Source: Hyphomicrobiales bacterium
GTDB taxonomy: Bacteria > Pseudomonadota > Alphaproteobacteria > Rhizobiales > Rhizobiaceae
DNA length: 64,000 nucleotides
Assembly (NCBI GenBank): GCA_900465665.1
Contig: UBJO01000049.1
Span: forward strand, 62,001-126,000
Direction of reading: 5' to 3'
The number at the start of each line of letters is the position of its first letter. Within the stretch, counting starts at the first letter, position 1. The translations under genes and the position numbers were made by a program. Of this stretch, positions 8,367 to 17,098 are shown in pieces. Under the pieces are notes generated by a model that worked only from the letters and a program-made list of their open reading frames with translations, had not been told where the DNA came from and did no database searches.

Positions 8367-9017
8367 ATGAGCCAATCCACCTTCACCATCCTGCTCGGCG
8401 GCGAGCTGCACATCACGGAGCGCCTTCGCGTCGCCGTCTCCGGCAGCCGTTTCATCGCGGCCGATGGTGGCATGCGGCACGCGCTGGCGCTCGGTGTCAG
8501 GCCGGAGCTCTGGGTCGGCGATTTCGATTCCACGCCGGATGATCTGACGGCCGCATTCTCGGACATCCCGAGAAAGCCCTACCCCGCCGCCAAGGCCGCC
8601 ACCGACGGCGAGATCGCCGTGTCGGAAGCGATTGCGCGTGGCGCGACACGGCTGATCCTCGTGGGCGCCCTCTCTGGCGACCGTTCCGACCACGCGTTGC
8701 AGCACCTGCTCTACGCCGTCAGTCTGGCAGAAACCGGCCTCGATGTACTCCTGACCTCGGGCACGGAAGAAGCCGTGCCGCTGATCGCGGGCAGCATCAC
8801 GCTCGACCTGCCGAAGAACAGCCTGTTTTCCGTGCCCGCCTTCAGCGAACTCAACGGCCTCTTCATCGAGAACGCCCGCTACCCGCTCAGCGATTTCCAT
8901 TTGCCCTTCGGCTCGTCGCGCACCATTTCCAATGTCGCGGAAGGCCCCGTGCGCTTCTCGCTTGAAAGCGGCCGCGCCATCGTGCTCGCCCGCCCTTACG
9001 ATCTTTCCGGAGTCTGA
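8367..9017 (+). CDS. thiN: Thiamine pyrophosphokinase
   Basis: Transfers pyrophosphate from ATP to thiamine, giving TPP directly. This completes the salvage route that begins with the ThiBPQ importer 3 kb away. 216 residues. Family signatures are ADGGMRHAL, LWVGDFDST (substrate-binding aspartates), KAATDGEIAV and LVGALSGDRSDHALQHL. An ATG at 8361 is also possible. It is followed after 3 bp by an ABC-F gene, so the two are probably co-transcribed. No TPP riboswitch precedes this gene. Confidence 0.93.
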   Translation: MSQSTFTILLGGELHITERLRVAVSGSRFIAADGGMRHALALGVRPELWVGDFDSTPDDLTAAFSDIPRKPYPAAKAATDGEIAVSEAIARGATRLILVGALSGDRSDHALQHLLYAVSLAETGLDVLLTSGTEEAVPLIAGSITLDLPKNSLFSVPAFSELNGLFIENARYPLSDFHLPFGSSRTISNVAEGPVRFSLESGRAIVLARPYDLSGV

Positions 9018-9020
9018 TTT

Positions 9021-10844
9021 TTGGCGCCCCCTATCCTTAAACTCGACGATATCTTCCTGAGCTTCGGCGGCGCGCCGCTTCTGGCGGGCGCTGCCCTGCA
9101 GGTGGAGCCCGGCGACAAGATCTGCCTTGTCGGCCGCAACGGTTCCGGCAAGTCGACGCTCCTGAAGATCGCCGCCGGCATGGTCGAGGCGCAGTCCGGC
9201 GAAGTGTTCCGCCATCCGTCGTCGACCGTGCGCTATCTCGAACAGGCGCCCGATTTCGCCGGCTACAGCACCGTGCAGGCCTATGCGGAAGCGGGGCTTG
9301 GACCGGGCGACGATCCATACCGCGTCACCTATCTTCTCTCGCATCTCGGCCTCACCGGCGAGGAAGACCCGAAGAACCTCTCCGGCGGCGAAGCGCGCCG
9401 CGCGGCCCTTGCCCGCGTTCTGGCGCCCGAGCCCGATATTCTGCTCCTGGACGAGCCGACCAACCATCTCGATCTCCCCACCATCGAATGGCTGGAAGGC
9501 GAGCTGCAGAAGACCCGCAGCGCGCTGGTGCTGATCTCGCACGACCGTCGCTTCCTCGAAAAGGTCTCCACCGCCACCGTCTGGCTCGACCGCGGCACCT
9601 CGCGCCGCCTCGATCGTGGCTTCGGCCATTTCGAGGCCTGGCGCGACCAGGTTCTGGAAGCCGAGGAGATGGAGCAGCACAAGCTCGGCAAGGCGATCGA
9701 GCGCGAAGAGCACTGGCTGCGCTACGGCGTCACCGCCCGCCGCAAGCGCAACATGCGCCGCCTCGGCGAACTGCAGACGATGCGCGCCAGCTATCGCGGC
9801 CACAAGGGTCCGCAGGGCACCGTTCAGGCGACCGTTTCCGACGCGCAGGAATCCGGCAAGCTCGTCATCGAAGCCGACAAGATCACCAAGACCTATGGCG
9901 AGCGCCCGATCGTCACGCCGTTTTCGATCCGCGTTCATCGCGGCGATTGCATCGGCCTCGTCGGCCCGAACGGCGCCGGCAAGACGACGCTTCTGAAAAT
10001 GCTGACCGGCCAGCTGCCCCCCGATACCGGCATCATCAAGCTCGGCACCAATCTGGAGATCGCAACGCTCGACCAGAAGCGCGAGGATCTGAACCCCGAG
10101 GACACGCTGGCGCACTACTTGACCGACGGGCGCGGCGAGAACCTGCTTGTCAACGGCGAGCAGCGCCACGTCACCGGCTACATGAAGGAATTCCTGTTCC
10201 AGCCGGAGCAGGCCCGCACGCCGATCAAGAACCTCTCTGGCGGCGAGCGCGCCCGCCTGATGCTCGCCCGCATGCTGGCGCGGCCATCCAACCTGCTTAT
10301 CCTCGACGAACCGACCAACGACCTCGACATCGAGACGCTGGACCTCCTGCAAGAGGTCGTCGCCGGCTTCCCTGGCACCGTCATCCTCGTCAGCCACGAC
10401 CGTGACTTCCTCGACCGCACCGTGACCTCGACGATCGCACCTGCTGTTCCCGATGCGCCCGATGGCCGCTGGATCGAATATGCCGGTGGCTATTCCGACA
10501 TGCTGGCGCAGCGCAAGGGTGCCGCCGACGAGCGCAAGAAGGCGGAGAAAGCCGAAAAGGCGAAAGCGCAGGACGCGGCACCGGCCGCCGAAGCGCCCAA
10601 GGGCAAGGGAAAGCTCTCCTTCAAGCAGAAGTTCGCCCTCGAAAACCTGCCCAAAGAAATGGCCAAGGCCGAAGCCGAGATCGCCAAGCGCGAGGAAAAG
10701 ATGGCCGACCCCAACCTCTTCTCCAAGGACCCCACGACCTTCAACCGCCTGGCCGCCGAGATGGAGAAATTCCGCGACAGCCTGGTGAAGATGGAAGAGG
10801 AGTGGCTGGAGCTCGAGATGCTCCGGGAAGAGCTGGAGGGCTGA
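9021..10844 (+). CDS. ABC-F family ATPase (Uup-like)
   Basis: Soluble protein with two ABC ATPase domains and no membrane part, of the ABC-F class acting on the ribosome or on DNA. 607 residues. Domain 1: Walker A GRNGSGKST near residue 38, LSGGEARR, ILLLDEPTNHLD. Domain 2: GPNGAGKTT near residue 315, LSGGERAR, LLILDEPTNDLD. A charged linker (EAEEMEQHKLGKAIEREE) sits between them and a C-terminal coiled coil resembles Uup. The start is TTG at 9021, 3 bp after thiN; no in-frame ATG fits as well. A long antisense reading frame over this gene is a codon-bias shadow. Confidence 0.93.
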   Translation: MAPPILKLDDIFLSFGGAPLLAGAALQVEPGDKICLVGRNGSGKSTLLKIAAGMVEAQSGEVFRHPSSTVRYLEQAPDFAGYSTVQAYAEAGLGPGDDPYRVTYLLSHLGLTGEEDPKNLSGGEARRAALARVLAPEPDILLLDEPTNHLDLPTIEWLEGELQKTRSALVLISHDRRFLEKVSTATVWLDRGTSRRLDRGFGHFEAWRDQVLEAEEMEQHKLGKAIEREEHWLRYGVTARRKRNMRRLGELQTMRASYRGHKGPQGTVQATVSDAQESGKLVIEADKITKTYGERPIVTPFSIRVHRGDCIGLVGPNGAGKTTLLKMLTGQLPPDTGIIKLGTNLEIATLDQKREDLNPEDTLAHYLTDGRGENLLVNGEQRHVTGYMKEFLFQPEQARTPIKNLSGGERARLMLARMLARPSNLLILDEPTNDLDIETLDLLQEVVAGFPGTVILVSHDRDFLDRTVTSTIAPAVPDAPDGRWIEYAGGYSDMLAQRKGAADERKKAEKAEKAKAQDAAPAAEAPKGKGKLSFKQKFALENLPKEMAKAEAEIAKREEKMADPNLFSKDPTTFNRLAAEMEKFRDSLVKMEEEWLELEMLREELEG

Positions 10845-10851
10845 TCGCCCT

Positions 10852-11247
10852 CTACGCCGTCGAAAGCTGAGCCTCGATCGCCGCCTTGTCGACGATCGAC
10901 CACACGTTTGCGATCTTGCCGTCGGTAAATTCGTAGAACACGTTCTCGGAAAACGAGATCCGCCTGCCGTTGACGGGCAGCCCAAGGAATGTGCCTTGCG
11001 GGCTGATGTTGAAATTCAGCCGGCTGGCCACCGTGGTGTCATCGGCGATCAGAATCCGGACGTCGAAATGGAGGTCGGGGATCGCACGAAACTCGGCCTC
11101 ACGCGCCTGCCGATAGCCATCCAGGCCAACCACTTGGCCGTTATAGCGCACATCCTGCCCGACATAGGTGCCGAGGTTTTCCCAATCCTGAGAATTCAGG
11201 CAGCCGATATAGGCGCGATACAAATCCGCAAGGCTCTCCTCCGGCAT
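10852..11247 (-). CDS. SnoaL-like / ester cyclase family protein
   Basis: 131-residue protein of the NTF2-like alpha+beta barrel fold, SnoaL type. Typical pieces are an N-terminal helix (LADLYRAYIGCLNSQDWENL), the FRAIPDLHFDVRILIADDTTVASRLNF block and the FYEFTDGKIANVWSIVD ending. Its reaction is unknown; relatives hold small hydrophobic substrates or act as cyclases. It stands alone and convergent to the ABC-F gene with only 7 bp between stops. Confidence 0.8.
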   Translation of the reverse strand: MPEESLADLYRAYIGCLNSQDWENLGTYVGQDVRYNGQVVGLDGYRQAREAEFRAIPDLHFDVRILIADDTTVASRLNFNISPQGTFLGLPVNGRRISFSENVFYEFTDGKIANVWSIVDKAAIEAQLSTA

Positions 11248-11395
11248 TCAAGCTCTCCTGCCCATTGGCGATATCTTGCCAGATAGTTCCCGTCTCCGAG
11301 CCGGAAACCCTCACATTTCATTGATTGGCCAGCGCCGAGACCTCGTGCCTAAGCTCCCGAAGGCTCCCGCCCCCGGAGCCAAGAGGAGAAAACCC

Positions 11396-12019
11396 ATGTC
11401 TCGCTATCTGATTACCAGCCATGTCGCGGCGCTTGCCGTCGGCATTCTTCTGAGCACGTCGCAGATCACATCGGCGGCTGACGCCCAGCGCGTGCGCGTC
11501 CGTGGCGATATCGCCAGCCTCAGCGGCGACACGCTCGTCGTCAAGACCCGCGAGGGCGCCGACCAGACCATTGCGTTGAAGCCGGAATGGAAGGTTGGCG
11601 GCATCAAGAAGGCGTCGGTCGAAGACATCAAGCCGGGCGATTTCGTCGGCATCGCCTCGCTGCCCAAACAGGACGGCGGCGATGGCGCGCTTGAGGTTCT
11701 GATCTTTCCGGCAGCCATGAAAGGCACCGGCGAAGGCAGCCGCCCCTGGGATCTGAAGCCCAACAGCAGCATGACCAATGCGACCGTTGCCAAGGCAGTC
11801 AAATCCGTCGATGGCCACACCGTGACGCTGACCTATCAGGGCAAGGAAAAGACCATCTCGATATCGGACGATACGCCGATCGTGACCTTCACCGCCGCGC
11901 AGAAGTCGGACCTGACGCCGGGCGCGCATGTCATCGTCATGGGCGAGAAGGCAGCGGACGGAACGGTCTCTGCGGCACAGGTCACGGTCGGCACCAACGG
12001 CATCGTTCCACCGATGTGA
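11396..12019 (+). CDS. Exported protein with DUF5666-like beta repeats
   Basis: 207-residue exported protein of unknown function. The signal peptide covers residues 1-27 (cleavage near TSAADAQ). Two similar beta-rich units follow: RGDIASLSGDTLVVKTREG with GDFVGIA, and KAVKSVDGHTVTLTYQGKE with GAHVIVMG. This resembles DUF5666-type periplasmic proteins. AAGAGGAGAA precedes the ATG. It is convergent with the ABC exporter gene, 15 bp away. Confidence 0.75.
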   Translation: MSRYLITSHVAALAVGILLSTSQITSAADAQRVRVRGDIASLSGDTLVVKTREGADQTIALKPEWKVGGIKKASVEDIKPGDFVGIASLPKQDGGDGALEVLIFPAAMKGTGEGSRPWDLKPNSSMTNATVAKAVKSVDGHTVTLTYQGKEKTISISDDTPIVTFTAAQKSDLTPGAHVIVMGEKAADGTVSAAQVTVGTNGIVPPM

Positions 12020-12034
12020 TCCCGATCGAGACGA

Positions 12035-13864
12035 TCAGAGCGCAGGCGCCGGCGTGTTCGGCGCCTTGTCCGCCACCTTGTTTTCGTCGGGCTTCGCGGC
12101 AAGTGCTTCGAGATGCAGCACGCGTGGATGGAAGGCCTCGATATAGGCGTCGGAGCGGCCGATATAGATCATCGTCGCATCCGGCATCGCCTCGAGCACC
12201 TTCATCATCGTCGACTGCCACTCGGGCTCCATACCCTCGAGCACTTCGTCGAAGACCATCCATTGTGGCCGAACCAGCAAGAGGCGCGCGAAACCGATAG
12301 CCCGCTGTTCATCGGCATCGAGCAGCTTGTCCCAGCGCGCGCGCGTGTCCAGACGAGCAATGAGATTGTGCAGCCCCGCCTTTTCGAGCGCGGCCACCAC
12401 ATCGTCGTTCTTGTAGGTGTCGGCGGCTGCGGGAAACGCCAGCGCTTCGCGCAAAGTACCACCCGGAATATAGGCCGATTGCGGCACGAACAGCATGTCG
12501 TCGGTGGGTGGCAGGCCGATCTTGCCGCTGCCGCACGGCCACAGCTCCGACATCGCCAGGAACAACAGCTTGCGATTGACGTTGTGATCGCCGTTGATCA
12601 TCACCTTCTCGCCGGCCTTGATGGTGACGCTGCCCTCATGCAGGCGGAAGCCGCCGCACTGGTCGATCTCCTCGTCCATCTTGGTGGCGATCGTCACATC
12701 CTCGAGCGTCAGCGTACCCGGCGCGCTGCGCTCATAGGCGATCGTTTCCTTGAGATCGACGTCGTCGCCCATGGTGGTCAATGCCTGGCGGAAATCGGTG
12801 ACGCGCATCAAGGTTGCGCGCCATTCGGCGATTGGGCCGAAGTTTGACACGTACCAGCGCAGCGCCGTGTTGACCTGGTTGAACGCGCCGACCGACATCA
12901 TCAGCTGGCCGAAGGTGAGGCCACCGGAGAAATAGGCGGGTGCGGCCACGATGATCGGAATGACGACGACGAGCCAGCCGTAGCCAGCCGACACCCAGGT
13001 CAGGTTGACGTTTGCCATCGCCAGCTTCTTGATGACGGCGAGAACGGCGCTGATATCGGTGTTGATCCGCCCCCGTTCATTCTCCTCGCCACGCGCAGCC
13101 GTGATCGCCGGAATATTCTCGTTGGCATGCATCAGCGCGAAACGCAGCTCGGCTTCCTTGGAGAAGCGGTCCGCATTGAGCTTGACGAGCTTGCGCCCGA
13201 CGAGCTGGCTGAGCACCGAGGCGGACGCGGCGTAGAAGATCGCCGCCCAGACCATATAGCCCGGAATGGAAAAGGCGTACTCGCCGAAGCGGAAGACGAA
13301 GCCGCTCGACAGTTCCCAGAGAACGCCGATGAAGCTCACCAGCAGGATCGTCGATTGCACCAGGCCGATGACGAGCCCGGTCGTGCTTTCCGCCAGATTG
13401 CGAGCATCCTCATGCAAGCGCTGATCCGGATTGACACCGATCAGCCCGCTGGAGGCGAGCCTGAGCGCCCGCTTGCGCTGCAGCCACTGGTCGACAAGAT
13501 CGCGCGTCAGCCCCTCGCGCATGTAAAGCGCCGTCATCTGGTTCAGCCAGGCCTGCACCACGTTGAGCAAAAGCAGCATGCCGGCGATCAGCGCGAAGAT
13601 CTTCAGCTGGTGGAAAAATCCGGGCAGGTCGCGGCGCGAGATGGCGTCGTAGAATGGCGCATTCCACTGGTTGAGGATGACGGTGGCATAGGCCGTCGCC
13701 AGAATGATCCCGATCAACGCCGTCGAGAGAATGAGCACCGGCGCGCGCACCCTGGAATGCCAGAATGCCGAAAACATCACCTTGAGGCGGAAGATCAGGC
13801 TGAGATCATACCCTACCCGGTCCTGCCCCTGGATGCTCGGTCTGCTTTTGACGTCCTCTGCCAT
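12035..13864 (-). CDS. ABCD-type (SbmA/BacA-like) exporter with degenerate ATPase domain
   Basis: Fused membrane and ABC protein of about 609 residues. The N-terminal half is the SbmA/BacA-like membrane domain (YATVILNQWNAPFYDAISRRD, VNPDQRLHEDARNLAE). In the C-terminal ATPase domain the catalytic motifs are gone. Walker A reads GDHNVNRK (about residues 425-432) instead of GxxGxGKS. The signature reads LDADEQR instead of LSxGEQQR. Walker B is MVFDEVLEGMEPE, keeping D and E, and the switch histidine region is IYIGRSD. The frame is intact, so this is not a decayed pseudogene. It may be a regulatory or peptide-binding membrane protein, or need an active partner. ATG 13864 has AAGGA at good spacing; ATG 13867 is adjacent. 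Confidence 0.85.
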   Translation of the reverse strand: MAEDVKSRPSIQGQDRVGYDLSLIFRLKVMFSAFWHSRVRAPVLILSTALIGIILATAYATVILNQWNAPFYDAISRRDLPGFFHQLKIFALIAGMLLLLNVVQAWLNQMTALYMREGLTRDLVDQWLQRKRALRLASSGLIGVNPDQRLHEDARNLAESTTGLVIGLVQSTILLVSFIGVLWELSSGFVFRFGEYAFSIPGYMVWAAIFYAASASVLSQLVGRKLVKLNADRFSKEAELRFALMHANENIPAITAARGEENERGRINTDISAVLAVIKKLAMANVNLTWVSAGYGWLVVVIPIIVAAPAYFSGGLTFGQLMMSVGAFNQVNTALRWYVSNFGPIAEWRATLMRVTDFRQALTTMGDDVDLKETIAYERSAPGTLTLEDVTIATKMDEEIDQCGGFRLHEGSVTIKAGEKVMINGDHNVNRKLLFLAMSELWPCGSGKIGLPPTDDMLFVPQSAYIPGGTLREALAFPAAADTYKNDDVVAALEKAGLHNLIARLDTRARWDKLLDADEQRAIGFARLLLVRPQWMVFDEVLEGMEPEWQSTMMKVLEAMPDATMIYIGRSDAYIEAFHPRVLHLEALAAKPDENKVADKAPNTPAPAL

Positions 13865-13987
13865 CATGCTTCCTTACGCGTATGTAGCCCCTGAATAGCA
13901 CCGTGAGTCAGCCTGTCCAGCAACAGTTTCTAGCATCAGGTAATGCGCGAGTTACCTCGGCAAATAGGCGACGCCACGTATCGGTCA

Positions 13988-14016
13988 TTGATTCGCGGCC
14001 TGACTGGGTCTATTTA
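13988..14016 (+). promoter_or_regulatory. Promoter of the metA leader
   Basis: TTGATT (13988-13993) and TATTTA (14011-14016), spacing 17, place the RNA start at about 14022, just at the 5' end of the SAM-II aptamer. Confidence 0.55.
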
Positions 14017-14018
14017 GA

Positions 14019-14083
14019 GCGCTCCGTGGTGATTTGGCCGGCCGGCTTGCAGCCACGTTAAAGAAGTTGCTAAAGGGCCGCGT
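14019..14083 (+). ncRNA. SAM-II riboswitch upstream of metA
   Basis: The conserved blocks CGTGGTGATTTGGCCG, CTTGCAGCCACG, TTAAAGAAG and GCTAAAGG appear in order, matching the alphaproteobacterial metA-leader pseudoknot that binds S-adenosylmethionine. It ends about 45 bp before the metA ATG, fitting control of translation initiation. Confidence 0.96.
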
Positions 14084-14127
14084 GCGGACCGATAGCGATA
14101 TTTTCGTTTTTTCATCGAGTGACCGCT

Positions 14128-15051
14128 ATGCCGATCAAGATCCCCGATACCCTGCCCGCCTTTGAAACCCTGGTTCAGGAAGGTGTGCGCGTGATGACCG
14201 AGACGGCCGCGATCCGTCAGGACATTCGCCCCCTGCAGATCGGGCTTCTGAACCTCATGCCGAACAAGATCAAGACCGAGATCCAGATGGCGCGCCTCAT
14301 CGGCGCCTCGCCGCTGCAGGTCGAGCTGTCGCTTGTTCGCGTCGGGAACCACAAGGCGAAGAACACCTCGGAAGATCATCTCTTCTCCTTCTACCAGACC
14401 TGGGAGGAGATCAAACACCGGAAGTTCGACGGCTTCATCATCACTGGCGCGCCGATCGAAACGCTTCCATACGAAGACGTTACTTATTGGGATGAAATGC
14501 AGCAGATTTTCGACTGGACGCGCACCAACGTGCACTCCGCGATGAATGTCTGCTGGGGCGCGATGGCCGCGATCTACCATTTCCACGATATTCCCAAGCA
14601 CGCGCTGACGGAAAAGGCCTTCGGCGTCTACCGCCACAAAAACCTCAAGCCGTCGTCGGTCTATCTCAACGGCTTCTCCGACAATTTCGAGGTTCCGGTC
14701 TCGCGCTGGACGGAAGTGCGCCGCGCCGATATCGAAAAATCCGACACGCTGGAAATCCTGATGGAATCGAGCGAGATGGGCGTGTGCCTCGTTCACGAGA
14801 AGAAGGGCAACCGGCTCTATATCTTCAACCACGTCGAATATGATTCGACATCGCTCGGTGACGAGTATTTTCGCGATGTGAATGCCGGCGTCCCGATCAA
14901 GATGCCGCACAACTATTTCCCGCATAACGACCCGTCGATCCCGCCGCAGAACCGCTGGCGCAGCCACGCGCATCTGCTGTTCGGCAACTGGATCAACGAA
15001 ATCTACCAGACGACACCTTACAATCTGGAAGATATTGGCGAGGACGGCTGA
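14128..15051 (+). CDS. metA: Homoserine O-acetyltransferase (MetA fold)
   Basis: First committed step of methionine synthesis, acylating homoserine. 307 residues. The catalytic cysteine is C142 in NVCWGAMAA. Position 111 is glutamate (GAPIETLPYEDV); known MetA enzymes with Glu111 use acetyl-CoA, those with Gly111 succinyl-CoA, so acetyltransferase activity is likely despite the family name succinyltransferase. ATG 14128 is preferred to the in-frame GTG at 14119. It is regulated by the SAM-II element just upstream and ends in a strong terminator, so it is a single-gene unit. Confidence 0.96.
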   Translation: MPIKIPDTLPAFETLVQEGVRVMTETAAIRQDIRPLQIGLLNLMPNKIKTEIQMARLIGASPLQVELSLVRVGNHKAKNTSEDHLFSFYQTWEEIKHRKFDGFIITGAPIETLPYEDVTYWDEMQQIFDWTRTNVHSAMNVCWGAMAAIYHFHDIPKHALTEKAFGVYRHKNLKPSSVYLNGFSDNFEVPVSRWTEVRRADIEKSDTLEILMESSEMGVCLVHEKKGNRLYIFNHVEYDSTSLGDEYFRDVNAGVPIKMPHNYFPHNDPSIPPQNRWRSHAHLLFGNWINEIYQTTPYNLEDIGEDG

Positions 15052-15072
15052 GATCTTTTCGCTTTGCTTGAC

Positions 15073-15107
15073 ACGCCGCCGGACCTGACCGGCGGCGTTT
15101 GTTTTTT
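15073..15107 (+). terminator. Rho-independent terminator after metA
   Basis: Perfect 10-bp stem ACGCCGCCGG/CCGGCGGCGT (15073-15082 with 15089-15098), six-base loop, then TTGTTTTTT. Confidence 0.9.
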
Positions 15108-15188
15108 ATATCGCGGCGGTTGCGATTTCATTCAATTGAGAGCAGGTTCTGGCCCGAAATTGCGGACGCGAACCGGGGAGGAAACAGG

Positions 15189-16211
15189 ATGGCGGATGGA
15201 TTGAAGCGGGACGTTTTTGGAACGACGAAGACGGGCGAAACCGTCCATCGCGTCGAAATCTCGGGCGGCGGCCTGACCGCCAAGGTGATCACCTGGGGCG
15301 CCGTCATCCAGGACCTCAGGCTCGAGGGCCATGACGCGCCGCTCACGCTCGGCTTCGATGATTTCGACAGCTATCCCGCTCATTCCGCCTATTTCGGCGC
15401 GACACCCGGCCGCAACGCCAACCGCATCGGCGGCGGCAAGTTCACGATCGACGGCAAGAATTATCAGCTCGACCTCAACGAAAACGGCGTCAGCCACCTG
15501 CATGGCGGCTTCGAGAACATCGCGCTGCGCAACTGGACGATCGTCGAGCATGACAACGACCGCGTCGTCCTGAAGATCGTCGACGCCGATGGCCGCGGCG
15601 GCTATCCCGGCAATTGCACCATACTCGTCACCTACCGCGTGCATGGCGACGGCGAACTCTCGGTCGTCTACGAGACGACCAGCGACCAGCCGACCATCGC
15701 CAATGTCTGCCAGCACGCCTATTTCAATCTCGATGGTCGCGACGACACGCTTGGCCACGACATCATGATCGCGGCCGACAGCTATCTTCCAACCGACGAG
15801 CGCCAGATCCCGACCGGCGAGATCCGCCCGGTGCAAGGCACGGTCTTCGATTTCCGCGAAATGGCCTCGCTGAAGCGCTTCGAGGGCGACACCCAGGCGC
15901 TCTACGACCACAATTTCTGCCTCTCATCCGAACGTGTCGCCAAGCGCTCCGTGGTGCTCGCGCGCAGCCTCTATTCCGGCGTGTCGATGGAAGTGCGAAC
16001 GACCGAGCCCGGCGTCCAGTTCTACGCCGCCTTCAAGCTCGATGTGCCGGTGCCTGGCATCGGCGGCCGCAAATACGGCCCCTTCGCCGGCTTCTGCCTG
16101 GAAACCCAAATCTGGCCCGACGCCATCAACCACGAGGGCTTCCCCAACGCGGTTCTGCGCCCCGGCGAAGTGCTGCGCCAGGAAACGGACTACATATTCT
16201 CCAAGAGCTGA
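15189..16211 (+). CDS. galM: Aldose 1-epimerase
   Basis: Mutarotase interconverting alpha and beta anomers of galactose and other aldoses. 340 residues. Typical pieces are GATPGRNANRIGGGKF, the catalytic histidine region QHAYFNLDG (near residue 180), YLPTDERQIPTGEI and the C-terminal CLETQIWPDAINHE carrying the catalytic glutamate. A longer frame back to 15099 runs through the metA terminator; ATG 15189 is preceded by GGAGGAAACAGG. A terminator follows, separating it from the amino-sugar operon. Confidence 0.93.
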   Translation: MADGLKRDVFGTTKTGETVHRVEISGGGLTAKVITWGAVIQDLRLEGHDAPLTLGFDDFDSYPAHSAYFGATPGRNANRIGGGKFTIDGKNYQLDLNENGVSHLHGGFENIALRNWTIVEHDNDRVVLKIVDADGRGGYPGNCTILVTYRVHGDGELSVVYETTSDQPTIANVCQHAYFNLDGRDDTLGHDIMIAADSYLPTDERQIPTGEIRPVQGTVFDFREMASLKRFEGDTQALYDHNFCLSSERVAKRSVVLARSLYSGVSMEVRTTEPGVQFYAAFKLDVPVPGIGGRKYGPFAGFCLETQIWPDAINHEGFPNAVLRPGEVLRQETDYIFSKS

Positions 16212-16245
16212 CAGCAGCAAGCCGACCGCTTCTGATGTCATCAAA

Positions 16246-16273
16246 CCCTCGCAGAGCTCTGCGAGGGTTTTTT
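16246..16273 (+). terminator. Rho-independent terminator after galM
   Basis: Perfect 11-bp inverted repeat CCCTCGCAGAG/CTCTGCGAGGG (16246-16267) followed by six T. Confidence 0.88.
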
Positions 16274-16288
16274 CATGCAAGTTAGCGC

Positions 16289-16336
16289 TTGCAATTGGTT
16301 CCAAAGAGGTTCTATTTTAATCTCATGGATAGAACC
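16289..16336 (+). promoter_or_regulatory. gntR promoter with operator spanning the start codon
   Basis: TTGCAA (16289-16294) and TATTTT (16313-16318), spacing 18, place the RNA start around 16325, the first base of the ATG. GGTTCTAT (16308-16315) and ATAGAACC (16329-16336) form a perfect 8-bp inverted repeat covering the -10 region and the start codon, a likely operator for self-repression. Confidence 0.55.
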
Positions 16337-17098
16337 AGTCTGATAGCCGAGATCGAGGCACGCGGACTGCGCGACACAGCGCGCAGCGGACCTCTCTATC
16401 GCCGTCTCGCGCAGACACTGACCGGACTGATCAATGAGGGGCTTCTCAAGCCCGGTGCCGCACTGCCAAGCGAGCGCGATCTGGCGGAAGCCCTGAAGAT
16501 TGGTCGCGTCACGGTGCGCACCGCCTATCGCGATCTCCTGAATTCAGGCACGCTGGAATCACGCCACGGCAGCGGCACCTTCGTCTCCGCCAAGGTGGAA
16601 CGTATGGAGCAGTCGCTCTGGCGGCTTTCGTCCTTCTCCGAAGACATGCGCTCGCGCGGCCGCGTGCCGGCGGCGCGGATCCTGTCGCGCACCATCAACA
16701 AGCCCTCGCCGGAGGAAGCCTTCCTGCTGGGCCTCGGCGTCGACGAGCGTGTGTTGCGCCTCGATCGCCTGCGGCTTGCCGACGGGCTACCGCTGGCGAT
16801 CGATCGCTCGGTGGTCCCCGTCAAGTTTCTCGATGACACCGCCGGCGGCGAAGGCTCGCTCTACGACGCGCTGACGGCAAGCGGCCACCGTCCGGTGCGC
16901 GCGCTGCAGAAGCTCTCCGCCGTCACGCTCGACGCGACCTCGGCGGCAGCGCTCGACGTCGCGGCCGGCGCACCCGCCCTTCTGATCGAACGCGTATCGC
17001 GCCTGGAAGACCAGCGCGTCGTTGAATACACCCGCTCCCACTATCGTGGCGATGCATATGATTTTGTTGCAGAATTGAGAATTGGAGACGAGCTATGA
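16325..17098 (+). CDS. GntR-family regulator (HutC/NagR type) of amino-sugar genes
   Basis: 257-residue repressor. The N-terminal winged helix-turn-helix (LPSERDLAEALKIGRVTVRTAYRDL, HGSGTFV) is followed by a UTRA ligand domain (residues about 100-250; VLRLDRLRLADGLPLAIDRS, YTRSHYRGDAYDFVAEL) that in relatives binds phosphosugars. It is the first gene of an operon with the SIS gene and nagA, overlapping the next gene by 4 bp, so GlcNAc-6-P or GlcN-6-P is the probable inducer. No ribosome site lies at normal distance; AGAGG is 15 bp upstream, consistent with a leaderless start. Confidence 0.9.
   Translation: MDRTSLIAEIEARGLRDTARSGPLYRRLAQTLTGLINEGLLKPGAALPSERDLAEALKIGRVTVRTAYRDLLNSGTLESRHGSGTFVSAKVERMEQSLWRLSSFSEDMRSRGRVPAARILSRTINKPSPEEAFLLGLGVDERVLRLDRLRLADGLPLAIDRSVVPVKFLDDTAGGEGSLYDALTASGHRPVRALQKLSAVTLDATSAAALDVAAGAPALLIERVSRLEDQRVVEYTRSHYRGDAYDFVAELRIGDEL

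Noticed and set aside
8352..10985. 877-codon open frame antisense to thiN and the ABC-F gene
   Set aside because: Both sense genes have full family motifs; the antisense product has repeated low-complexity Val/Gly/Glu/Arg blocks, typical of mirror-codon bias.
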